Shown: piece after piece, positions 1 to 5,092 of the stretch | Position numbering within the stretch: the first letter of the stretch is position 1 | How the letters are laid out: each line of letters starts with the position of its first letter | Assembly (NCBI GenBank): GCA_029881615.1 | Contig: JAOUMF010000210.1 | Coordinates: forward strand, 1 to 5,092 | Source of the DNA: Alphaproteobacteria bacterium | GTDB lineage: Bacteria > Pseudomonadota > Alphaproteobacteria > UBA8366 > JADFVY01 | Reading direction: 5' to 3' | DNA: 5,092 nt | Position numbers and translations under genes: made by a program | The notes under the pieces: generated by a model | The model's input: only the letters and a program-made list of their open reading frames with translations | The model's database searches: none | What the model was told of the DNA's origin: nothing

Positions 1-33
1 ATTGCATCAATTGTTGAAAAACGGGGTACGGGA

Positions 34-330
34 ATGCCAGCAGGCGAACATATAGTCCGCAAGGAAATGGGCTACACAAACAAGGAATTCATGCGGCTTC
101 TGCCCAAGGCGGTAGGGCAAACGGATCTCCAGATCCGCGACAACGAGATTCATGTGCATGAAGGCGACGGTTTGCTGCGCATCCAGATAGGCGACGAATC
201 GGAGCGCCGGCTGGGAAATTTCCGCCTGCCCCTGTTGCCGGTCAGCCTGATTTTTACAGGGTTCAGCGAGCCCCAGATAGAATCCGCTCTCGACCGGTTC
301 TGGCGCGCCTACCAGAAAGGCGGCGGATGA
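34..330 (+). CDS. Uncharacterised small conserved-looking protein, C-terminus GGG (5' end uncertain)
   Basis: A 98-residue soluble protein of unknown function, with no signal peptide or membrane segment. The N-terminal part has a helix-like stretch (MGYTNKEF, residues 12-19, then RLLPKAVG). The middle reads as alternating beta strands (about 31-75, including LLRIQIG and PVSLIFTGF). The end is an amphipathic helix (about 78-94) finishing in QKGGG. Strands followed by a C-terminal helix suggest a small alpha/beta domain, but I recognise no named family. The start is uncertain. The frame is open back to base 1, so the gene may begin outside the window. ATG 34 has only a weak GGGGT (23-27) six bases upstream. 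ATG 67 begins the more conserved-looking part but has AAGGAA directly abutting it, too close for a normal ribosome site. The gene ends 19 bases before a strong terminator, so it is probably the last gene of a rightward unit. It is convergent with the MoaD-like gene. I am confident it is coding and do not know what it does. Confidence 0.7.
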   Translation: MPAGEHIVRKEMGYTNKEFMRLLPKAVGQTDLQIRDNEIHVHEGDGLLRIQIGDESERRLGNFRLPLLPVSLIFTGFSEPQIESALDRFWRAYQKGGG

Positions 331-349
331 TTCCGAACGCACAAACGAA

Positions 350-385
350 AAAAGCCCTCCCCCGCCGAAGCGGGGGAGGGCTTTT
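350..385. terminator. Bidirectional rho-independent terminator between convergent genes
   Basis: A perfect 16-bp inverted repeat, AAAAGCCCTCCCCCGC (350-365) and its complement (370-385), encloses the tetraloop CGAA (366-369). The plus-strand RNA ends in TTTT followed by a T-rich run (CGATTTCTTT). The minus-strand RNA also ends in a U run because six A's precede the stem (348-353). It lies 19 bases after the stop of the rightward small gene and 33 bases after the end of the leftward MoaD-like gene, the expected layout for a terminator shared by two converging transcripts. Confidence 0.93.
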
Positions 386-418
386 CGATTTCTTTGGGCT
401 GAAAATACCGCGGGCGTT

Positions 419-760
419 CTAAACGACCGGCGATCCGTATCCCCAACTGTATGGCACCGGCCCTGACAGGCCCAACACGTCGCCTTCATCCAACATTGCG
501 TTTTCGTTGACGGCCGCATAGAGGCTGGACGTGATGTCACGACCGTTAAGCAAGGCCAGATAAACCTTGCTGCCCGGGATTTTCATTTCACGCAAGACAT
601 CGCCCACGGAACTACCCGCCGGCAGTTCCATCGACACCGGCTTCAGGCCATCGCGCGCATATCGCGTCAAGCTGTTGAAGAGTCGCACCTCCACCTTCAC
701 CGTGATGTTCCCGGCATTATGGCCCATCATGCCGGGGACACTGCTCTCCTCTTGTTCCAT
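419..760 (-). CDS. MoaD/ThiS-family beta-grasp (ubiquitin-like) protein with non-GG C-terminus
   Basis: A 113-residue protein. After a polar N-terminal leader (1-20), residues 21-100 read as a MoaD/ThiS beta-grasp domain: a first strand VKVEVRLFNSL, a second strand with the LPAGSSVGDVLREM turn and helix, a strand around KVYLALLNGRD, and the typical NENAMLDEGDVLGL near the end. MoaD and ThiS carry sulfur as a thiocarboxylate on a C-terminal Gly-Gly for molybdopterin or thiazole synthesis. Here the usual PPVAGG-like end is replaced by SGPVPYSWGYGSPVV, so standard adenylation and thiocarboxylation of the last residue cannot be assumed. My recollection is that similar tails occur in MoaD-like proteins near molybdenum or tungsten aldehyde oxidoreductase genes; this is unverified. 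The start at 760 is chosen because GGAG lies five bases upstream on the minus strand. The longer form from 874 and the internal Met-Met at 11-12 lack this. The gene is divergent from the Mo-hydroxylase small-subunit gene, which supports a role near molybdenum enzymes. Confidence 0.82.
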   Translation of the reverse strand: MEQEESSVPGMMGHNAGNITVKVEVRLFNSLTRYARDGLKPVSMELPAGSSVGDVLREMKIPGSKVYLALLNGRDITSSLYAAVNENAMLDEGDVLGLSGPVPYSWGYGSPVV

Positions 761-952
761 TCCCGCTCCATTACGCCTGCAATGCACAATTCCGTGGGAA
801 AATAGCCCGCCGGCAACGCCCCGCATTTGATTTCTGTCAATAGTCGGTTCAAACAGCGCTTGATCTCTGGCCATACTGCCGCCAAACTGCGGCCCGAATT
901 CGACAATCCGGCGTGTCCGCGCGGCACGCCCCGCACAATCAGGTGGGTATCA
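761..952. promoter_or_regulatory. Divergent intergenic region, probable promoters for both flanking genes
   Basis: These 192 bases separate the leftward MoaD-like gene from the rightward Mo-hydroxylase genes, so promoters in both directions are expected here. Short candidate elements are a TGCAATGCA near-palindrome (778-786), just upstream of the MoaD-like ribosome site, and TTGA-N6-TCAA (827-840). The right half of the latter reads TTGACA on the minus strand (840 to 835), a perfect -35 hexamer, but no matching -10 lies 16-18 bases downstream. I cannot assign a promoter or operator with confidence; the call rests on gene orientation. Confidence 0.4.
941..946 (+). promoter_or_regulatory. Ribosome binding site deciding the [2Fe-2S] subunit start
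   Basis: AGGTGG lies six bases before ATG 953. This favours that start over the upstream in-frame ATG at 827, which would add 42 residues with no resemblance to the N-terminus of this subunit family. Confidence 0.75.
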
Positions 953-1423
953 ATGTCAGTCACCGTTTCCATGACGGTGAACGGCAAGGCCGTTACGGGG
1001 AAAGTAGAGCCCCGGACCTTGCTCGTTCAGTTCCTTCGCGACCATCTCGGCCTGACCGGCACGCATGTGGGCTGTGATACAAGCCAGTGCGGCGCTTGCG
1101 TCGTGCATGTCGATGGCGAATCGGTAAAAAGCTGCACCGCGCTGGCGGTGCAGGCAGAAGGCGCCGAGGTCACCACGATCGAGGGGCTGGCCAAGGACGG
1201 CGTATTGCACCCGATGCAGGAAGCCTTCCGCGAAAATCACGGCCTGCAATGCGGTTTCTGCACTCCGGGCATGGTGATGAGCGCAATCGAACTGGTGCAA
1301 GGCCGCCCGGACATCAGCGAAAAGGAGATCCGCGAAGGGCTGGACGGCAATATCTGCCGCTGTACCGGCTACCACAACATCGTCAAGTCGATCAAAGCCG
1401 GCGCCGCCGCGATGAAGGGGTAA
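953..1423 (+). CDS. Molybdenum hydroxylase small subunit, two [2Fe-2S] clusters (CoxS/xanthine dehydrogenase-type)
   Basis: A 156-residue iron-sulfur subunit of a xanthine dehydrogenase/CO dehydrogenase/aldehyde oxidoreductase-family enzyme. It passes electrons from the molybdenum site of a large subunit to the FAD of the medium subunit. The N-terminal plant-ferredoxin-like domain holds Cys41, Cys46, Cys49 and Cys61 (C-x4-C-x2-C-x11-C, within [10 protein letters not shown]). The C-terminal helical domain holds Cys100 and Cys103 (QCGFCTPGM) and Cys135 and Cys137 ([10 protein letters not shown]), the family arrangement for the cluster nearest the molybdenum cofactor. All eight ligands are present and the length is normal, so the protein looks intact and functional. 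It has no signal peptide, consistent with the cytoplasm. It is followed six bases later by the FAD subunit gene, so the two are surely co-transcribed. The substrate cannot be read from this subunit; CoxS is used as a family label and does not mean CO oxidation. No large subunit is encoded next to it. Confidence 0.96.
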   Translation: MSVTVSMTVNGKAVTGKVEPRTLLVQFLRDHLGLTGTHVGCDTSQCGACVVHVDGESVKSCTALAVQAEGAEVTTIEGLAKDGVLHPMQEAFRENHGLQCGFCTPGMVMSAIELVQGRPDISEKEIREGLDGNICRCTGYHNIVKSIKAGAAAMKG

Positions 1424-1429
1424 GCCGAC

Positions 1430-2227
1430 ATGTATGAATTCAGCTATCAGCGTCCCGGATCGCTCGCCGAAGCCATTGCAGCGATCAAATCGGCCGATGA
1501 CGGACAGGTTCTGGCCGGAGGCCAGACGCTGTTGCCCACATTGAAACAGCGACTGGCCATGCCCAGCGATCTGATCGACCTGGCCGGCATCGGCGAGTTG
1601 AAAGGCGTTTCAGTGGATGGTGGCAATGTGGTGATCGGCGCGATGACGCGCCACGCCGATGTCGCCGGCTCGGCAGAAATCCGGGCCAAAATCCCCGCGC
1701 TGGCCGCGCTGGCGGACGACATCGGAGACCGGCAGGTGCGCAATCGCGGCACCCTGGGCGGTTCGATCGCCAATAACGATCCGGCGGCCGATTATCCAGC
1801 GGCCTGCTTGGCGCTGGGGGCGACGATCACGACCAGCGAGCGGAAACTGGCCGCGGAAGACTTCTTCACCGGCCTTTTCGAAACCGCGCTGGGCGACGGC
1901 GAAATCATTACCTCCGTAAGCTTTCCCGTCCCCGACAAGGCCGCCTACATGAAATTCAAGAACCCGGCCAGCCGCTACGCCATCGTTGGCGTGTTTGTGG
2001 TAAAGACCGGTTCGGACGTGAAGGTAGCGGTAACCGGCGCGGGTAGCGGCGGCGTATTCCGCGTGCCGGACATGGAGAGCGCGCTGGCCGCCAATTTCTC
2101 TGCCGGAACATTAAAGGATATCGAGGTTTCCGCAGACGGACTAAACAGCGACATCCACGCCGCCGCCGACTATCGCGCACATCTGATCGGCGTCATGGCA
2201 CGGCGCGCGGTGGAAGCCTGCGGTTAA
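1430..2227 (+). CDS. Molybdenum hydroxylase medium subunit, FAD-binding (CoxM/xanthine dehydrogenase subunit M type)
   Basis: A 265-residue flavoprotein subunit that takes electrons from the [2Fe-2S] subunit and passes them to an acceptor such as NAD+, a quinone or oxygen. The N-terminal FAD-binding domain (about 1-165) has AGGQTLLP at 29-36 and TLGGSIANNDPAADYP at 108-123, both classic FAD-binding motifs of the CO dehydrogenase flavoprotein family, plus the RNRGT lead-in at 104-108. The C-terminal part (about 170-265) fits the small CO-dehydrogenase flavoprotein C-terminal domain (KFKNPASRYAIVGV; VTGAGSGGVFR). The length is typical and no break is seen. No extra cysteine-rich insert is present, so it lacks the 4Fe-4S seen in some benzoyl-type members. 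The start is supported by AAGGGG (1415-1420), nine bases upstream inside the preceding gene. Its stop codon abuts the ATG of the DUF6614-type gene. The substrate is unknown because the catalytic subunit is not in the window. Confidence 0.95.
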   Translation: MYEFSYQRPGSLAEAIAAIKSADDGQVLAGGQTLLPTLKQRLAMPSDLIDLAGIGELKGVSVDGGNVVIGAMTRHADVAGSAEIRAKIPALAALADDIGDRQVRNRGTLGGSIANNDPAADYPAACLALGATITTSERKLAAEDFFTGLFETALGDGEIITSVSFPVPDKAAYMKFKNPASRYAIVGVFVVKTGSDVKVAVTGAGSGGVFRVPDMESALAANFSAGTLKDIEVSADGLNSDIHAAADYRAHLIGVMARRAVEACG

Positions 2228-2578
2228 ATGGACCTCTATCACGCCTGGTGCAACCTGAAGGACGGCGTCAAGGACACCGATTTCGCCGACCGCGTACACG
2301 CCTATCTGGGCCACCTGAAAGAAGGGGGTGCCATCGTCGGATACCGCCTGACCCGGCGCAAGCTGGGCCTGGGCCCAGCCCACTTGACGGAATTCCATAT
2401 CATTATCGAGGTCGAGGGACTGGCCCAACTGGACAAGGCATTCGCGCAGGTGGCTTCGCGCGCCGACCCGGCGGAAGGGCTTCATCACGCGGTGAACAGC
2501 CTTGTAACGGATGTATCCTTCGCGCTTTACCGCGACTTCCCCGATGCGGGACGGGTACGCGGCGAAGAGAAATTCTGA
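2228..2578 (+). CDS. DUF6614-type small protein coupled to the Mo-hydroxylase subunits
   Basis: A 116-residue soluble protein that I recognise from memory as DUF6614-like, function unknown. The features I associate with it are the opening MDLYHAWCNLKDGVKDTDFA, the segment GYRLTRRKLGLGP (38-50), the strand EFHIIIEVEGLAQLDKAF (55-72) and the HHAVNSLV...FALYRDFPD block (86-106). A beta-alpha-beta pattern with hydrophobic strands at 55-62 and 95-101 would fit a ferredoxin-like dimeric alpha/beta fold; this is inference. Possible functional residues are Cys8, the R43-R44-K45 cluster and His86-His87. No signal peptide or membrane segment is seen. The ATG begins at the base right after the stop of the FAD-subunit gene. 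The best upstream site, GGAAG, is 11 bases away, so translation is probably coupled to the upstream gene. It occupies the place where the large catalytic subunit would often be found, which suggests an accessory or substrate-handling role in the same pathway. Confidence 0.85.
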   Translation: MDLYHAWCNLKDGVKDTDFADRVHAYLGHLKEGGAIVGYRLTRRKLGLGPAHLTEFHIIIEVEGLAQLDKAFAQVASRADPAEGLHHAVNSLVTDVSFALYRDFPDAGRVRGEEKF

Positions 2579-2711
2579 GCAGGTTTCGGCAGCGATTATT
2601 CCACCCAACTGCTTCGCTTTTGGTATTCCCCTGGCGTCAATTGCCGGATAACGTTGTGCCGACATGGGGCGGTTCCCTCGCTCCCAAAAACAGAAATCTC
2701 TGGAGGTAGGA
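2579..2711 (+). promoter_or_regulatory. 133-bp intergenic region before ydcS
   Basis: I see no hairpin terminator after the DUF6614-type gene and no convincing -35/-10 pair or sigma-54 site. The region could hold a promoter for the transporter, or the five or more rightward genes could be one transcript. Its only clear element is the ribosome site TGGAGG (2701-2706), five bases before ATG 2712. That site settles the ydcS start over the in-frame ATG at 2664. Confidence 0.35.
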
Positions 2712-3878
2712 ATGTCTGAAATGACTATTCGCGCTGGCGTCGCCGGCGTTGCCGTCGCGTTGACCTGGGCCATCGCCGGCTCCGCGGTCGCGCAACCGCT
2801 GCAAAAGCTTGGAGAACCCGAGGGTTTCGTCGATATCGTCGCCTGGCCCGGCTATATCGAACGTGGCGAAACCGATAAGGCGTTCGACTGGGTAACCGAT
2901 TTCGAAAAAAGTTCCGGCTGCAAGGTCCGGGTCAAAACCGCAGGCACTTCGGACGAAATGGTCGCCCTGATGAATGAAGGCGGATTCGATGTCGTCACCG
3001 CCTCCGGCGACGCCAGCTTGCGCCTCATCGCCGGTGGCCGCGTTCAGGAAATCAACACCGCCCTGATCCCCAGTTGGAAACGAGTGGATCCGCGGCTTCA
3101 GAACGCCGCCTGGCACACGGTGGACGGCAAGCATTACGGAACGCCCTATCAGTGGGGCGCCAACGTGCTGATGTACAACACCAACGCTTTCAAGACCGCA
3201 CCCGACAGCTGGAAAGTGGTGTTCGAGGAAATGACCCTTGACGACGGCAAGTCGAACAGCGGCCGGATTCAGGCGTTTGACGGCCCGATCTACATCGCGG
3301 ACGCGGCTTTGTACCTGATGGCGACCAAACCCGAACTCGGCATCAAGGACCCCTACGAGCTGAACGAAGACCAGTATAAGGCGGCGCTGGACCTGCTGCG
3401 CCAACAGCGCAAGATCGTAAACCGCTACTGGCATGACGCCTTCGTCCAGATCGATGACTTTACCAACGAAGGCGTTGTCGCGTCGTCGTCGTGGCCTTTC
3501 CAGGTCAACCTGATGCAGGGCGAGAAAAAACCGATCGCCAGCGTCATCCCCAAGGAAGGCGCCACCGGATGGGCCGACACCACGATGATGCATGCCGAAG
3601 CGCCGCATCCAACCTGTTCCTACAAATGGATGGAATGGTCGCTGAACCCGAAGCTGCAGGGTGACCTCGCGGCCTGGTTCGGATCCGTCCCGTCAACGCC
3701 CGACGCCTGCAAAGGCAATGCCCTGCTGGGCGACGGCGGCTGCAAGACCAACGGGATCGATAATTTCGAAAAGATCCATTTCTGGCGGACCCCGCGCAGC
3801 AAGTGCGATTCACAGGGAACCTGCGTGCCCTATTATCGCTGGGTCACGGATTATATCGCTGTCCTTGGCGGCCGATAA
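2712..3878 (+). CDS. ydcS: YdcS-type periplasmic substrate-binding protein of a polyamine-family ABC importer
   Basis: A 388-residue solute-binding protein of the PotD/PotF-like class. It closely resembles, from memory, E. coli YdcS along its length, including DIVAWPGYIERGETDKAFDW (41-60), TSDEMVALMNEGGFDVVTAS (79-98), YGTPYQWGANVLMYNT (142-157), DGPIYIADAAL (190-200), RYWHD (238-242), GWADTTMMHAEAPHP (286-300) and AAWFGSVPSTPDACKG (320-335). The N-terminus is a Sec signal peptide: hydrophobic core about 8-25, likely cleavage AVA|QP after residue 27, with no lipobox Cys. It should therefore be a free periplasmic protein. E. coli ydcSTUV is associated with putrescine uptake, and YdcS has also been reported to have polyhydroxybutyrate-synthase activity. 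The ligand here is unproven. The start is set by TGGAGG five bases upstream. Cysteines are at 70, 302, 333, 344, 365 and 371. The last pair, in SKCDSQGTCVPYYRW, looks extra compared with the E. coli protein as I recall it. The ATPase gene follows after a 97-bp gap. Confidence 0.94.
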   Translation: MSEMTIRAGVAGVAVALTWAIAGSAVAQPLQKLGEPEGFVDIVAWPGYIERGETDKAFDWVTDFEKSSGCKVRVKTAGTSDEMVALMNEGGFDVVTASGDASLRLIAGGRVQEINTALIPSWKRVDPRLQNAAWHTVDGKHYGTPYQWGANVLMYNTNAFKTAPDSWKVVFEEMTLDDGKSNSGRIQAFDGPIYIADAALYLMATKPELGIKDPYELNEDQYKAALDLLRQQRKIVNRYWHDAFVQIDDFTNEGVVASSSWPFQVNLMQGEKKPIASVIPKEGATGWADTTMMHAEAPHPTCSYKWMEWSLNPKLQGDLAAWFGSVPSTPDACKGNALLGDGGCKTNGIDNFEKIHFWRTPRSKCDSQGTCVPYYRWVTDYIAVLGGR

Positions 3879-3901
3879 TCCGCGACGAACCATGTTGTGA
3901 A

Positions 3902-3927
3902 CGGCCGGGGACGAAAGTCTCCGGCCG
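3902..3927 (+). terminator. GNRA-capped hairpin between ydcS and ydcT (attenuator or mRNA-stabilising element)
   Basis: CGGCCGGGGAC (3902-3912) pairs with GTCTCCGGCCG (3917-3927) over 11 base pairs, including one G-U, around the tetraloop GAAA. It sits 23 bases after the ydcS stop. It is followed by CGCTTTCGC, not by a proper T run, so full termination is doubtful. Binding-protein genes often have such a hairpin just downstream. It would protect the 3' end and allow partial read-through, giving more binding protein than ATPase and permease. That role is inferred from position and structure. Confidence 0.6.
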
Positions 3928-3975
3928 CGCTTTCGCAATGATCCTGTTTTTCACGCGGTGCAATAGCTATTACCG

Positions 3976-5013
3976 ATGACCATAGCCGTAAAATTCGAGA
4001 ATGTGAGCCGTCATTTCGAGACGGTCAGGGCCGTCGACGGCGTTTCCCTTGAAATCGTCGATGGCGAGTTCTTTTCCATGCTGGGCCCGTCGGGATCCGG
4101 CAAGACAACCTGTTTGCGCCTGATCGCGGGTTTCGAGACTCCCACATCCGGGCTTATCTCGATACACGGCACCGACATGGCCGGTGTTCCACCTTATGAC
4201 CGCGATATCAACACCGTATTCCAGGACTACGCGCTGTTTCCGCACATGTCGGTGCTGGACAACGTGGCCTATGGCCTGATGATCCGCAAGGTCGCCAAGA
4301 CAGAACGGCATGCGCGCGCCGAAGAGATGCTCGACCTGGTGAAACTGGCCGGGCTGGGCGGCCGGCGGCCGGCCGAACTGTCGGGTGGCCAGCGCCAGCG
4401 CGTGGCCCTTGCGCGCGCCCTGATCAACCACCCCCGTGTTTTGTTGCTCGACGAGCCCCTGGGCGCGCTGGACCTGAAACTTCGCGAACAGATGCAGGTC
4501 GAACTCAAGGGACTGCAACGCAAGATCGGCATAACATTTGTCTATGTCACACATGATCAGCAGGAAGCCCTGGGAATGAGCGACCGGCTAGCCGTGTTCA
4601 ACCAGGGAAAGATTGAACAGGTTGGCTCGCCGCAGGAAATCTATGAACATCCGGCGACCGCCTTCGTCGCCGGGTTCGTGGGCAATTCGAATCTTATAGA
4701 TGCCGTCGCGGCCGAGAAGATCGCGGGCCTGACCGGCCCGCAGTCGATCCGCCCGGAGAAGATCCATTTCGCCGCCGACTATGCCGGTGCAAAAGATATC
4801 GTGCGGGCCGGTGGCGTCGTGCTGGAAGTGCAGTATCTCGGCGCCGCCACGCGTTACGAGATTGAAACAGACGCCGGCGCGGTCCTGTTCATTCTGCGCC
4901 CGAACGTGACGACCGGCGAACAGCGCGGTGGCCCCGGCGTCGGCGAGAGAATTGAGTTGGCCTGGGAACGAGACGCAATGCAGAGCATTCGCGGCGACAT
5001 GGCCGGGGTTTGA
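3976..5013 (+). CDS. ydcT: YdcT-type ABC transporter ATPase (polyamine/putrescine family)
   Basis: A 345-residue ATPase energising the importer from the cytoplasmic side. It shows the complete ABC set: Walker A GPSGSGKTT (37-45), Q-loop Gln83 in VFQDYALFPHMS, signature LSGGQ (135-139), Walker B VLLLDEP (155-161) with Glu160, D-loop GALD (163-166) and switch His193 in VTHDQ. The C-terminal third (about 235-345) is a TOBE-type domain of the PotA/CysA class, with IRPEKIHF (258-265) and VQYLGAATRYEIE (285-297). The opening MTIAVKFENVSR and the 80-105 block match E. coli YdcT as I remember it. The start is firm despite the lack of a Shine-Dalgarno sequence: an in-frame TAG at 3964-3966 lies only nine bases upstream and no other start codon fits between. 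Translation may depend on coupling or on features of the short leader. The permease gene begins four bases after its stop. All catalytic residues are present. Confidence 0.96.
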   Translation: MTIAVKFENVSRHFETVRAVDGVSLEIVDGEFFSMLGPSGSGKTTCLRLIAGFETPTSGLISIHGTDMAGVPPYDRDINTVFQDYALFPHMSVLDNVAYGLMIRKVAKTERHARAEEMLDLVKLAGLGGRRPAELSGGQRQRVALARALINHPRVLLLDEPLGALDLKLREQMQVELKGLQRKIGITFVYVTHDQQEALGMSDRLAVFNQGKIEQVGSPQEIYEHPATAFVAGFVGNSNLIDAVAAEKIAGLTGPQSIRPEKIHFAADYAGAKDIVRAGGVVLEVQYLGAATRYEIETDAGAVLFILRPNVTTGEQRGGPGVGERIELAWERDAMQSIRGDMAGV

Positions 5014-5017
5014 CACG

Positions 5018-5092
5018 ATGGCTGATGTTGCCACAGATCTTCGAATAGCACCGCCTTCGCTGCAAAGACGGGTTTCGACCCTGCTCTATCGG
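5018..5092 (+). CDS. N-terminal fragment of the importer permease (ydcU position), cut by window end
   Basis: Only the first 25 codons are visible (MADVATDLRIAPPSLQRRVS, then TLLYR), and the frame is open to the last base. This is a polar, basic cytoplasmic tail of the kind that precedes the first membrane segment of PotB-type permeases; no membrane segment is reached yet. The gene starts four bases after the ydcT stop. CCGGGG (5002-5007) lies ten bases before the ATG, a distant ribosome site, so coupling to ydcT is likely. The identification as the first permease (ydcU in the ydcSTUV order) rests on gene order, not on recognisable sequence. Confidence 0.7.
   Translation, partial: MADVATDLRIAPPSLQRRVSTLLYR

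Noticed and set aside
775..802. Sigma-54 promoter look-alike on the minus strand (GG...TTGCA)
   Set aside because: The spacing between the GG and GC elements is 11 instead of 10 bases and the -24 element lacks GGCAC.
761..874. Longer form of the MoaD-like protein starting at 874
   Set aside because: The extension is Arg/Gly/Cys-rich without domain character, while ATG 760 has a GGAG at good spacing.
827..952. Longer start for the [2Fe-2S] subunit at ATG 827
   Set aside because: The extra 42 residues do not resemble the family N-terminus, and AGGTGG is placed correctly for ATG 953.
953..2227. Annotation as a true carbon monoxide dehydrogenase
   Set aside because: The small and medium subunits are shared by many Mo-hydroxylases. 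CO specificity requires the CoxL active-site motif, and no large subunit is present.
2630..2650. TGGCGTCAATTGCC before ydcS as a sigma-54 site
   Set aside because: The GG and GC elements are only eight bases apart, not ten.
2664..2711. ATG 2664 as the start of YdcS
   Set aside because: It would put 16 polar and basic residues before the signal peptide, and TGGAGG lies five bases before ATG 2712.
2637..3608. Long minus-strand open frame of 323 codons opposite ydcS
   Set aside because: It is a GC-rich antisense shadow of a confidently identified gene; its translation has no recognisable domain.
3970..4554. Minus-strand open frame opposite ydcT
   Set aside because: It lies within a gene with every ABC motif intact in the plus frame, and its translation has no domain character.
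1..5092. CRISPR array, tRNA, insertion sequence or phage attachment site
   Set aside because: I found no direct-repeat arrays, cloverleaf-like sequences, transposase motifs or terminal inverted repeats on either strand.

Overview
This is a GC-rich window (roughly 60% by eye). It looks like the chromosome of an alphaproteobacterium or a close relative. The clues are the codon usage, the DUF6614-type protein (a family I associate mainly with Alphaproteobacteria) and the pairing of molybdenum-hydroxylase subunits with a YdcS-type transporter. The genes are tightly packed. I see no tRNA, rRNA, insertion sequence, CRISPR array or phage gene, and no gene-free stretch longer than about 190 bases.

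Left end (1-760): the end of a rightward unit, a small uncharacterised protein of about 98 residues (34-330), faces a leftward gene for a MoaD/ThiS-like ubiquitin-fold protein (419-760). A near-perfect 16-bp hairpin (350-385), with A's on one flank and T's on the other, sits between the two stop codons and can terminate both. The MoaD-like protein does not end in the canonical Gly-Gly.

Centre (761-2578): a 192-bp divergent intergenic region leads into a rightward cluster. It holds a two-[2Fe-2S] small subunit (953-1423), an FAD-binding medium subunit (1430-2227) and a DUF6614-type protein (2228-2578) whose ATG directly follows the medium-subunit stop. The first two are subunits of a xanthine dehydrogenase/CO dehydrogenase/aldehyde oxidoreductase-family enzyme. 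The large molybdenum-cofactor catalytic subunit is not in the window.

Right end (2712-5092): an ABC importer that I recognise as the YdcSTUV type (polyamine/putrescine family). It consists of the periplasmic binding protein YdcS (2712-3878), a 97-bp gap carrying a GNRA-capped hairpin, the ATPase YdcT (3976-5013) and the first 25 codons of what should be the first permease (5018 onward, cut by the window edge).

Working model (inference): the importer brings in a polyamine-like or other organic cation. The Mo-hydroxylase subunits, with a large subunit encoded elsewhere, and possibly the DUF6614 protein oxidise the substrate or an aldehyde derived from it. The most notable points are the catalytic-subunit-less S-M pair joined to DUF6614 and YdcSTU, and the MoaD-like protein with a non-canonical tail.
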